Numbered from the stretch's first letter, positions 10,914 through 19,329 are shown. The stretch: 64,000 bases of DNA from Megalonaias nervosa (GCA_016617855.1 JAECUM010001075.1:1-64000), one strand, 5' to 3'. A program made the numbers and translations. Notes: generated from the sequence alone by a model not told the origin.

Positions 10914-11315
10914 ATGAAAACCGAGTACACAACTCGAGAAATATACCTAAAGCGTGGTCAAGTTGAAAAATTATCAGCAGCGGTTGCTAAACGCCGTTCT
11001 GTTTCTTTAATGATATCTGCGGTGACTTTAAATAAAACAGCGGTTAAAGTAATGTTAACGCAACAACAAATTGATAAACTTGATCTCAAAGCGATCGCAG
11101 GAAAACCGTTTGTTCTTAAACTATCCGTTTCACAAGTAACAGCGATGTCAAAACATGGCGGATTTCATGGACCAGCACTTTCTGTAATAGCTAGCGCAAT
11201 ACCAAAGATTTTACCTGTGCTTGGAACACTGGGACTAGCAGCAGGATCAGGGGCAGTATCAGGAGCAACTAAAAAGGCGGTATCTGGAGACGGTATCAAA
11301 CAGATCTATCGTTAA
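10914..11315 (+). CDS. Polinton small capsid-associated protein with KHGGF site
   Basis: One of the few intact frames: 133 aa from ATG 10914, which is preceded by TTGATATAATG, to TAA. The N-terminal 80 residues are basic and contain LTQQQIDKLDLKAIAGKPF and LKLSVSQVTAMSKHGGF. The rest is hydrophobic and glycine/alanine-rich (IPKILPVLGTLGLAAGSGA). A basic arm, then a GG site and an amphipathic or membrane-active tail, recalls adenovirus pre-protein VI-like maturation substrates. I infer, but cannot show, cleavage after KHGG by the protease encoded downstream. No enzymatic motif. Confidence 0.6.
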   Translation: MKTEYTTREIYLKRGQVEKLSAAVAKRRSVSLMISAVTLNKTAVKVMLTQQQIDKLDLKAIAGKPFVLKLSVSQVTAMSKHGGFHGPALSVIASAIPKILPVLGTLGLAAGSGAVSGATKKAVSGDGIKQIYR

Positions 11316-11382
11316 CGACTGCGTCGTCAGTGACGTAATTTTATGTAACAATAAATAATATAATCACAGCTAAAAAAATCGT

Positions 11383-11560
11383 CAACAACCCCCCCAAAAA
11401 AGAAAAGAAAACAACGACAAAGTCGCTGTTGCCAAGGAAAACAAAACAAGGAGGATTTATTCCAATAGCTCCACTTTTAGCGGGACTAGCAGGCAGTCTA
11501 ATTCTGAATCTACTAGGAATCGGACGCGGAATGACACTACCAGAGACCAGGCACCGCTGA
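11383..11560 (+). pseudogene. small basic/hydrophobic protein with KQGGF site
   Basis: Read in one plus-strand frame: a lysine-rich head (PKKEKKTTTKSLLPRKTK) directly followed by QGGFIPIAPLLAGLAGS and LILNLLGIGRGM, then stop near 11560. No clear ATG begins the frame. The basic head, the same K-x-G-G-F junction as in the preceding gene and the hydrophobic tail suggest a core or maturation peptide. The gene ends where the protease coding sequence begins, and the two may overlap. The function is inferred only. Confidence 0.45.
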
Positions 11561-11562
11561 CG

Positions 11563-12027
11563 ACCTCTACGACTTCGTCGTTGACGTTGACAACGCCTTT
11601 CGCGTTAAGTACTTTTGATTTACTTGAACAATTAAAATCCGAAGTCAAAAACGGATTTCGTGGAATATTTTCCAAAGACGAATTAGATAATGTACCAGCA
11701 GGTGGTTCGTGTATCATAAACATACACAACTTTAATGATGGATCCGGCACTCATTGGGTTGCTGTTTACGATAATAATTATTTTGATTCGTTCGGACTTC
11801 CTCTGAGCGACCTGATAAAAGAATATATTTTTAAAACATTTAAAAAATAAATTACTCGTCTAATCAACTACAGGCGATTGGAACATCAGCTTGTGGTTCT
11901 TATTGTATTATGTTTATCCGGCAGATGTCCCAATCCGGAGGTTTGGATTCCGATTTTCTAAAGTTTATTTTACAATTTGACAGACATCCAAGCAAAAACA
12001 ACAAGATAGCAATAAATTTTGTGTGAC
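11563..12027 (+). pseudogene. Polinton adenain-like cysteine protease, frameshifted
   Basis: Cysteine protease of the adenain/Ulp1 clan, expected to process capsid proteins during maturation. The first part (to 11850) has FGLLEQ-type helix sequence and then GTHWVAVYDNNYFDSFGLPL, which holds the catalytic His (HWV) and the Asp/Asn-containing strand. The second part, in another frame from about 11853, has SNQLQAIGTSACGSYCIMFI with the oxyanion Gln and catalytic Cys, and ends at TGA near 12027. A frameshift between 11845 and 11855 separates His from Cys. No ATG is found at the 5' end, which lies in a GNC-rich tract (about 11556-11600). Confidence 0.82.
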
Positions 12028-12040
12028 AATCGAATATAAC

Positions 12041-12246
12041 ATGTCGCAAACTATAACGTATAGCTTAAAATATAAAACTAAAACGCCTAACAAAGAAAAA
12101 AAAAAAAAATAGAAAAAACCAAAAATAACAGAACGATGCTGAAAGATATTTGTACTGTTTGCGGTAGAAGAAAAAGTGTGTTTATTTCTTCGACGACTCC
12201 GATAAAAGGTTCAGGTGTGGATAGAGTTATTTTAGTCGATGATTAA
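12041..12246 (+). pseudogene. zinc-ribbon-like small protein (DUF5679-like), degraded
   Basis: ATG 12041 follows AATATAACATG. The reading TYSLKYKTKTPN is interrupted by an A-homopolymer with TAG near 12110, then continues in another frame as NNRTMLKDICTVCGRRKSVF and ends at TAA 12244-12246. Spacing and the CxVCGxxKxxF half fit the DUF5679 type, a small two-CxxC zinc ribbon. In this copy the first pair is Ser and Tyr (S-L-K-Y), so zinc binding would be lost. Family assignment is from memory. Confidence 0.5.
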
Positions 12247-12253
12247 AATAATA

Positions 12254-12779
12254 ATGAGTAACTGGTTGTACCTGTGATTGTGATAAAGATCTTTGCATAG
12301 AACAAGAAAAAATTGTTACGTATTGTCAATCCTGCAATCGCCGGGAAGTAATTGGTTCTGGGATGGATTTACATAAAATTATCGGTAAGTTACCAAGACC
12401 AAAAGGAGGATGGACATTACCCGGACACAAATACACTGGGCCGTATAATCCGCTAGATAAACAACTAGACGAAAACGATAATCCATTGCCAGGACAAAAG
12501 CCTTATAATCAAGTTGATGCAATAGCAATGCGTCACGACATTTGTTATCGTGATATAGAGCTGACTGATAACGTTCGTAAACAGAATTCAAAATCAGACT
12601 GTGATAAAGCTATGCTAGACGAACTTGAAGATATGAAACCTACAAATATGCGAGAACGATTTGATAGAAAGCTAGTGCAGGGATTAATCGGAACAAAATT
12701 CAAATTCGGTCTCGGAAAAGAATTATACGATGACCTGGCAGCAGAGCTACACAAACCTAAAAAAGTTTCCGCGACGTAA
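12254..12779 (+). pseudogene. phospholipase A2-like (parvovirus VP1-type) protein with Cys-rich head
   Basis: ATG 12254 starts a short frame; one base later the coding frame holds CTCDCDKDLC and TYCQSCNRREVIGSG, a Cys-rich head, then continues open from 12258 through MDLHKIIGKLP (12363) to TAA 12777-12779. The PLA2 hallmark is present: a calcium-loop-like GHKYTGPYNPLDK (about 12430), a helix with NQVDAIAMRHDICYRDIE containing the catalytic His-Asp pair (about 12510-12555), and a following DCDKAMLDEL helix. In parvoviruses this domain lets the particle breach endosomal membrane. The last residues, DDLAAELHKPKK, run into the integrase by a one-base phase change in an A run. Confidence 0.8.
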
Positions 12780-13625
12780 GGTTGTAGCAAATCCCGTTGA
12801 TGATAGCTGGGCAATAGATTTAGTAGATATGTCAAATCTTGCTCAGTTTAACGATAATAAGAAGTATCTCTTTAACGTTATTGATGTTTTTAGCAAATAC
12901 GCGTTTAGTGTACCAGTTTCAGATAAGACAGGAACATCGATAACCTATGTACTAAAACAAGTAATAACAAGTACAGAAAGAAAACCGAATAAAATTTGGA
13001 CCGATCACGGAGCAGAGTTTTTTAATAAAAAATTTGAGCAGTTTTTGGAAGAGAATAACATAAAAAAAATATGTTACATGAAACGAAGGAAAAAGCGTTG
13101 TCGTTGAAAGATTTAATCGTACACTAAACGAGTTGATACATAAACATTTGACAGCTAAAAACACGAACAGGTATGTTGATGATCTTCCACAGATCGTTGA
13201 TAAATACAATAACACAAAACATCTATCAAAATGTCACCAAACGACGCAATTAAAAATCCGATTCTTGCAAACGAAAACATGTACCGCAGACTCAAATTTA
13301 AGGTCGGAGATAGAGTTCGAATTTCATTAACAAAAAAATATTTGAGAAAGTATTTACTCCAAACTGGAGTGAAGTATTTGTCGTTGATAAAGTAATTTTA
13401 ACAATACCCGTAACATACGCGCTAAAAGATCTAGCCGGGGAACCCATAACTGGTAGTTTTTACGAACAAGAACTACAGAAAACTGAACAACGAGTAATAG
13501 AAAAGCGTGGCGATAAAAGCCTCGTTAAGTGGAGCGGGTACAGCGATAAATTTAATAGTTGGATACCAACAATGAGATTAATGCTGGGAAATAATGTTGT
13601 TGTAAATGTCCTCGTACTTACGTAA
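12735..13625 (+). pseudogene. Polinton rve-type integrase with chromodomain-like C-terminus
   Basis: DDE integrase that would join the element ends to target DNA. Catalytic residues are visible: the first Asp in DDSWAIDLVDM (about 12795), the second in KIWTDHGAEFF (about 12995-13020), and the Glu in SVVVERFNRTL (about 13095). After further frame changes near 13085, 13232 and 13338 come KFKVGDRVRISL and then KRGDKSLVKWSGYSDKFNSW, a chromodomain-like tail typical of Polinton integrases, ending at TAA 13623-13625. No HHCC zinc domain is seen before the core; the upstream codons belong to the PLA2 gene. Its 3' end overlaps the convergent gene 13578-14069. Confidence 0.88.
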
Positions 13626-14069
13626 TACTGATTTGCATTTTACAGGCTTACATAATGATATTAGATATCGTCGGCGATCATCAGAGATCGTCATCAGATT
13701 AAATATCTTGACAAATATAAAATCGAATTTTATATTTTTCTGTTGGTCTGGAATTTTGATGTTCAATAACGGCTTTTTCAGCCGACAAAACGATTGATTT
13801 TCATCTACCGTAAAGTTAAATTTCAAATTTTTTTTTTTGTGATCTGATATTTTACGTTATATCGACCAGTTGTCGGTCTCCCTTATTGTTTTTTCCCAAG
13901 ATGTTGCAGTATCGTCGTTGACGATGGCTTTGTCACCATCTTCAATAACGTCATCGTCGACATCAGCTTCGCTGACGTTGGCATCAGCTTCTTTAACGTT
14001 TGTGTCATCTTCGTAGACGTTAGCATCTAATGTATTATAGATATACTTTAATCTTTCCAAGAGGCTCAT
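13578..14069 (-). pseudogene. unrecognised Polinton gene with acidic repeat insert
   Basis: Minus strand from ATG 14069 (preceded by AAATTATATAATG): MSLLERLKYIYNTLDANV, an acidic low-complexity part with three ADANV/EADV-type repeats (14030-13900), then ETDNWSI and a stop at 13857. Beyond it the protein-like sequence resumes as FNFTVDENQSFCRLKKPLLN to 13578 in another frame. The acidic part is encoded by a GNC-rich tract. No domain is recognised. It is convergent with the integrase, overlapping by about 48 bp. Confidence 0.5.
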
Positions 14070-14102
14070 TATATAATTTTATATATCTTTGAATAATGTA
14101 AA

Positions 14103-14379
14103 ATGGACAAATAAGATATATCGATCAGGCAAATGTATATGGTATTGGTGTTCTAAAAGATGCCGTAAAAAAAAGTATTAGTTGGCGAAAAAAAATATTT
14201 CGGTTAATTTATTTTTAGTTCACGGCGGAAACGATAATCTTTTATTGACAGATTCGGAAAGAAAGCAATTATACGATAATAAAAGGTTCGTGTAGTATAT
14301 GATAGAGAAGCTATCATGTTGTGGTGCCATAGCTGCATCAGCCGAGACGAGCTTTCGAAAATATTACAATAAGTTGTAT
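14103..14379 (+). pseudogene. possible small Polinton gene remnant
   Basis: From ATG 14103 (MDK then stop) protein-like stretches are seen in changing plus-strand frames: IDQANVYGIGVLKDAVKK, LFLVHGGNDNLLLTDSERKQ and YDREAIMLWCHSCISRDELS. It is divergent from 13578-14069 and would end against the convergent HNH gene. No family recognised; three frame changes needed. Confidence 0.35.
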
Positions 14380-15166
14380 TGGAAGACGATTTTAGATCTG
14401 CAATTCTTAGAAAAAGCTGATCTTGTTATCCCATCTGCAACAAATTTTATTGAACTAGGAGTAATATCAAAATATCTTTCCGCAGCTGATATTGAAGATA
14501 ATTCTAGCTCCTGATCTGTTTCAGTATTTACTGCAATGACAGGTCTAGAAGGATTATTAAAATTAATACCACCACCTCGTCCTCGTCTAATATTTTCTTG
14601 CTGAGTAACAAGTTCGAGGTTTATTAAACGAATGTCGGTTTTAATGCGGTTGACGTGGACTATTACTAAACTTCTGGCATAGGTCCGTTAAACGTTTCAT
14701 AAACAAATCTATGGTTATAATAATTAACTTTATCTTTTCGTGTTCCTCGAACAGTTATTTTAAGATAGCCACTGTTATTTATTTTTCCTAGCACTTTTTT
14801 CGTTTGGATATTTCGAATAATTCCAAGATCGTTTGCCTCGTAAAGATTAAATACCGGATGTGGCTGAAACTCATCCTGCAAAGCAAGATTTTCAATGTTA
14901 TCATCAGTAACCACACCGTTGAAATGATATACTCGCTGCCCTTCTGGAATTTCATCACAAAATAACGTATAAGTAAAATCTTTCTTTAGTATTTCAACTC
15001 TCTCAGCATTATCACCTTTAACGCTGATCTTATAAGCTGGTGTTGCTTTACCAAACGGTTGTCCGTATTTAACGTGTATCACCAATCCTAACATATTTCC
15101 AGCGTACATGTTGTACTTGGGGTGAACATAATAGTCCTCTTGCTCGCTCATCAGATTCTGTGACAT
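14364..15166 (-). pseudogene. HNH-type homing endonuclease-like protein with NUMOD1-like tail
   Basis: Minus strand from ATG 15166 (MSQNLMSEQEDYYVHPKYNM). There are two HNH/NUMOD4-like units: the first has RVYHFNGVVTDDNIENLAL, and the second HPVFNLYEANDLGIIRN with GYLKITVRG and HRFVYETFNG. Two adjacent stops and a frame change (about 14664-14669) follow, exactly where HNH proteins continue. The next frame reads HVNRIKTDIRLINLELVTQQ, ENIRRGRGGG, then ELELSSISAAERYFDITPSS, a NUMOD1-like DNA-binding helix, ending at TAA 14364-14366. The first His of HxN is retained in the shifted part. Such genes are free-riding nucleases or DNA-binding proteins in large DNA viruses. The first 166 codons are uninterrupted. 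Confidence 0.72.
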
Positions 15167-15274
15167 TATACTATAAGCAATTTATATCTCTAATTGATTG
15201 TTTGACTAGCCCCTCGACCAGTGAGCTACCTGTTTGAACAATAAATTAGAGATATGATAGTACATTATATAACA
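15167..15274. promoter_or_regulatory. divergent promoter region with 19-bp inverted repeat
   Basis: Between the HNH and polymerase starts. 15184-15202 (ATATCTCTAATTGATTGTT) is inverted at 15237-15255 with one mismatch and a 34-base loop. On the right, CATTATATAACAATG runs into the polymerase ATG; on the left, TATAGTATAATG (minus) runs into the HNH ATG. A regulatory palindrome or a tiny insertion are both possible. Confidence 0.45.
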
Positions 15275-18240
15275 ATGCTGAAGTTACGTGATATAGCGAA
15301 AAAGAGCCTCATAGGAGAACCTAGTCCGATAAATCAACCCCCCAAATCTGTGTTGATACTGACAGACGATAAGTGGGACTGATGTGACCTGTTCATTAAA
15401 ATGTGCAATTTTGCTGCATGCAAATCTTTTCGGAACAAAACCTGCGTATACTTTAGACACATAACGGAAATCGGTAACAGCCATATCAAGCGCGAAATTC
15501 AAAATGGCCACAGGACAGTTAGTTGTGCTATTCCAGGTGGATTTACAAGTCACTAAACATATGATATGCTCCGGAAATATAATGTACATGTCACCAAAAG
15601 AACTCTACAGCTGACGGTATCTGCACAGCCACGACAAATACCGATAAGTGTATAAAATGTCCACCGATGTGTGCAGCCAAATTTGGATGCAGATAATTGA
15701 AGCTTTTAATGAATAGGTGATATCAGCCCCTCACCCGAAAATCAACATCATCATGGGTGAAGGGCTGATTTATCGGCCTAAGGAGAACCTACAAAAATAG
15801 CTACTGCTTTCGCAGGATTTGACAACAGCTATCGATTTGATAAAAAAAAAATCGTTTTAGTAAACTTTACCTCAACGAATCTTTATCATTTGTTAGAACC
15901 AACTATAAAACGTGAACTTGAAAAACATAAGGGTTTAAAAATCCTAGTGCAGTATCACGTTATATTTTCTAAATCACATGTGACAGAAGAGTTGACTGAC
16001 GAGGAAATTACAGATCCTTTCATTAACGCAAAATCGAAGCGTGGTTTGCTTGGAACTAATCTTTCATCGCTAGCTGATGAAATACACCAGGAAATTTAGA
16101 AAAAGATAGAAGAATTCACTGAATCAGGTTCTGGTTGGAAGTTTGAGATGATTACTGAAATTTTATTTCACACAATGAAATATAACGTATTACGTGGTAG
16201 CGGCGCTAATAACGCTGGGTATATTGACCTGCCACAAAAAATAAAAAATAAAAAATGCTGTATAAACGTAAAAAACATTGATAACAAATGCTTCCAGTGG
16301 GCCATTCTTTCTGCGATGTTTCCAGCAGAAACAAAATGCTGATCGCGTTGTCAAATATTTTAGTCGCGTTACAAAATTAAATTTTACTGGTATTAACTTC
16401 CCAGTTGCGGAAAATCAAATACCGAAGTTTGAAAAACAAAATAATATTTCAGTTAACGTGTTTGGTTATGACGAGCATAAAAATGTTTATCCAAGATATA
16501 TTTCAGAAAAAGCCTCGCAATCGACAATAAACTTATTGTTTTATAAGAATTATTACGTATGGATCAAAAACTTCAGCGGACTCGTTGGTAAACAGTATAA
16601 CAAATATAAAAATAAGAAGTGCTTCTGTTATTGTTGTTTACACTGCTGTTCTGGCAATGAAAAATTACAAAAGCATCTATAGTACTATAATAATGTACAA
16701 CGAATAAAAATGCCAGGCGAGGATAAAAAAATTCTTCGGTTTGTTAATCATAATCATAAACTAAAAATCCCTTTCGTTGTATACGCCGACTTCGAGTGTT
16801 TACTTCAGCCTGTGCTTGGCGCAGAAAATAATCCTAACCAATCATGTATTCGGAAGCAATCAATAAGTACATGAAAGATTATAATCCTGAGCTTCCATCG
16901 AAGTATATTATTTACAAATATACAAATAATTTGTATGGTTATGCAATGTCAGAACTAATGCCGTTTGGTGGATTTCGTTGAATTACACCTGATCAATTTC
17001 TGGTGGAAACAGAAAAAAGATACCTGACGATGTTTCGTATTTCGTTGAAGTTGATCTCGATTATCCTGCTTCGTTGCATGATTTACATAACGATTATCCG
17101 TTTTGTGCGGAATCAATGATAATCGATTATAGTTTGTCATCTCAGGAACAACAAGCATTGGCATCACCAAGACAAAATTCTATGGTAAAAAAACTAGTCC
17201 CAAATTTACTTGATAAGAGAAATTATATTTTGCATTACAAAGTTTTAAAACAAGCGGTAGATCCTGGTCTTGTGTTGAGGAAAATTCATAGAGTGTTAAA
17301 GTTTAATCAGTCGCCTTGGATGAGAGGTTATATTAGCTCAAACACGTCAAGGAGAGCTGTAGCTAAAACCGATTTCGAGAAAAACTTCTTTAAACTTATG
17401 AACAACTCCGTCTTTGGTAAGACAATGGAAAATATTAGAAAGCGAGTAAACATCAAGCTAGTTAATGATATCAACCGCCGAAACAAACTTGTATCAGATG
17501 ATGATTTTGTCCGCATGAAAATTTTTTATGAGAACCTTGTCGCGATACAGCGACGAAAAACAAATCTAAAACTAAATAAACCGATTATGTTGGAGCTTCT
17601 GTACTTGATTTGTCGAAGTGGCTCATGTACGATTTTCATTATAATTTTGTTAAGAAGCAGTGGCCGTCAAGTAAACTATTGTTTACCGATACTGACTCGC
17701 TTGTTTATGAAATAGAGACTGAGGATGTGCATAAAGATATTTTTGATAACCGACATCTGTTTGATCTTTCCGATTACCCTCGCGATATTAAATTTCATGA
17801 TGATACAAATAAAAAGGTTATTGGTAAATTTAAGGATGAAATGAACTTCCTCATCATCAAATACTTAATTGGATTGCGGAGTAAAATGTATGCCGTGTTG
17901 CTGGCCAATAATAAAATAACAAAAAAAGCAAAAGGTTTACCTCGCGATTTTGTTAAATAATATATTAGGTTTGATGATTACAAGTACGCACTTGACGGTG
18001 GCGTTAGTTTTATAAGAGCAATGGCTATTCAAACAAATCACCATAAACTTGAAACAGATGTTATTATCAAGCGTGGGTTAAGTAATTTCGATGACAAACG
18101 TTATTGCGAAAACGAATAGATACGTTTGCACTTGGATATCGTTGTGATGATAAATCTATACTTGATATTATCTTTACATCTGACGACAGCGATAAAGTCG
18201 CCGACGATAAATCTATACTTGATATTATATTTAATGACTA
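15275..18240 (+). pseudogene. Polinton protein-primed DNA polymerase B, broken
   Basis: Family B, protein-primed type; would replicate the element. ATG 15275 follows TTATATAACA. A 457-bp insertion (15324-15780) splits the N-terminal codons. The N-terminal domain then shows HKGLKILVQYHVIFSKSH, FTESGSGWKFEMI and NIDNKCFQWAIL. Exonuclease motif I is KIPFVVYADFECLL (about 16770-16805). Then comes an abrupt jump to motif A, YIIYKYTNNLYGYAMS, where the expected Asp is Tyr (codon 16919-16921). Motif B is FFKLMNNSVFGKTMEN (about 17390) and motif C LLFTDTDSLVYEIETEDV (about 17680). The C-terminus has DTFALGYRCDD and two copies of DDKSILDIIF. Stops or frameshifts occur near 16099, 16330, 16680, 16980, 17620, 17960 and 18118. 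Exonuclease motifs II/III appear deleted. Confidence 0.92.
15324..15780. mobile_element. non-autonomous TIR element (MITE) inside the polymerase gene
   Basis: Flanked by perfect 11-bp direct repeats AGGAGAACCTA (15313-15323 and 15781-15791). Ends are inverted: GTCCGATAAATCAACCC (15324-15340) against GGGCTGATTTATCGGCC (15762-15778). The right part also has a 15-bp stem, ATCAGCCCCTCACCC (about 15722-15736) pairing with GGGTGAAGGGCTGAT with one mismatch. No transposase. Insert plus one duplication is 468 bp, a multiple of three, and coding character resumes at once on the right side. The superfamily is not identified. Confidence 0.8.
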
Positions 18241-18269
18241 AGGTATGAAATTGTGTGTGAACAATAACA

Positions 18270-18717
18270 ATGTTTGAAAATTTGACAGTGACACTTAGGA
18301 ACAATAGCAAGATCAAATATCTAACGATAGACAGTAAATAGTTGACAGTTGAAATTAACAATGAAACATCAGGAATATGTTTCAATGGCCGTGATGGGCT
18401 AAAACTTTCACTTATGAGATCTGGTAACAACGAGTATTTTAATTATCTTGATAAATTAAGCCAGACATTGTCAGAAGGATTTAATAACTTTCATGATCCA
18501 ATCAGTCAACAAAATATACTAAACTTACCATTGATCTTGATCGTTCAAAAGTATTTTCTATTGACAAAAAATATGCTCTTAATAAACTAGAAATGAAAGA
18601 TTTATTTGAACGTCGTCGTTGTGTGAGCGGTAGAATAAAGTTTAGTCTCTATTATCATGATGATGAAATATTTTTAATTTTAACAGTTGAAACACCAATA
18701 ATCGGTGATGAGGTATG
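18270..18717 (+). pseudogene. unrecognised right-end Polinton gene
   Basis: ATG 18270 follows AACAATAACAATG. Reading gives MFENLTVTLRNNSKIKYLTI, a TAG at codon 24, EINNETSGICFNGRDGLKLS and NEYFNYLDKLSQTLSEGFNN to about 18515. After a frame change come LDRSKVFSIDKKYALNKLEM and IKFSLYYHDDEIFLILTVET, ending at TGA 18715-18717 inside the right terminal repeat. About 148 aa, beta-rich in its second half. No domain recognised. Confidence 0.5.
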
Positions 18718-18979
18718 AAATTTTGTCTAAACTTTAAAAATAATCTCAAAGCGCAACACTTTATAAATAAAATCAACCCCTGCTCCGTGTCGATGGGACG
18801 GTGTGGTCTTGTTGGAGATAGGGTCCTTGAGCCAGAATCCTATTGTGGTGGAAAAAAAGTACAGTTGTTGGGAGAGGGATGGATGAGAGTCTCTGGGATA
18901 GGGAAATCGTACTTAATGAGAGTCTCTGGCACATGGGAATATAGTCCTTGAGCCAGAATCCTTATTATCATCTACTACT
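18704..18979 (-). repeat. Polinton right terminal inverted repeat
   Basis: About 276 bp, inverted relative to 3696-4002, with scattered mismatches and one deletion of about 30 bp. It overlaps the 3' end of the small gene that ends at 18717. Confidence 0.95.
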
Positions 18980-19329
18980 GTCAGATGCACCATCCTCATG
19001 TTCTAGAATTTCTTAGAACAAGTGCATCAAACCCATTTAACTGAGCAAGATAGGTCCATGTAAAAAGAAAAACCCCAAAACTTTTTAACACTAGTTAGTA
19101 ATACATGATCAGTCACTATTGTTTAGCCGAACTATCAGTACAGAGGGAGGCTGATGACCTCCAAATGAGCGAAAATGTAAAATTACTCAACTTATAGCTG
19201 AGTCACTCAACTGATGTTATACGGCAGAGGGCTGGGCCACTGTTTGTACTGCAGCTCATGAATCAAGAGAAACAAAGTACTTGAATATGTTTGAAAGGGA
19301 ACAACGTTAACAGGAGAATGTATGATACG

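Larger units (their letters stand above)
3696..18979. mobile_element. Polinton/Maverick DNA transposon, full length, decayed
   Basis: A 15,284-bp element bounded by long terminal inverted repeats. The outer ends read AGTTGTAGATGATAATAAGG on the left and, reverse-complemented, AGTAGTAGATGATAATAAGG on the right. TGTCAGA lies at both edges (3690-3696 and 18979-18985), consistent with the 6-bp target duplication known for Polintons, though the exact cut is ambiguous by one base. Inside are remnants of the diagnostic genes: protein-primed polymerase B, rve integrase, packaging ATPase, adenain-like protease, and minor and major capsid proteins. Gene blocks run minus (3998-7103), plus (7128-13625), minus (13578-14069 and 14364-15166) and plus (15275-18717). 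Nearly every gene has stops or frameshifts, so it is an inactive copy. Confidence 0.96.

Noticed and set aside
12735..12775. Programmed ribosomal frameshift between PLA2 and integrase
   Set aside because: The required shift is +1 and the element is full of indels; a simple extra A explains it equally well. No pseudoknot was evident.
14299..14514. 71-codon plus-strand open frame
   Set aside because: It lies opposite the readable NUMOD1-like end of the HNH gene, which has clear family signatures; the plus frame is a shadow over most of its length.
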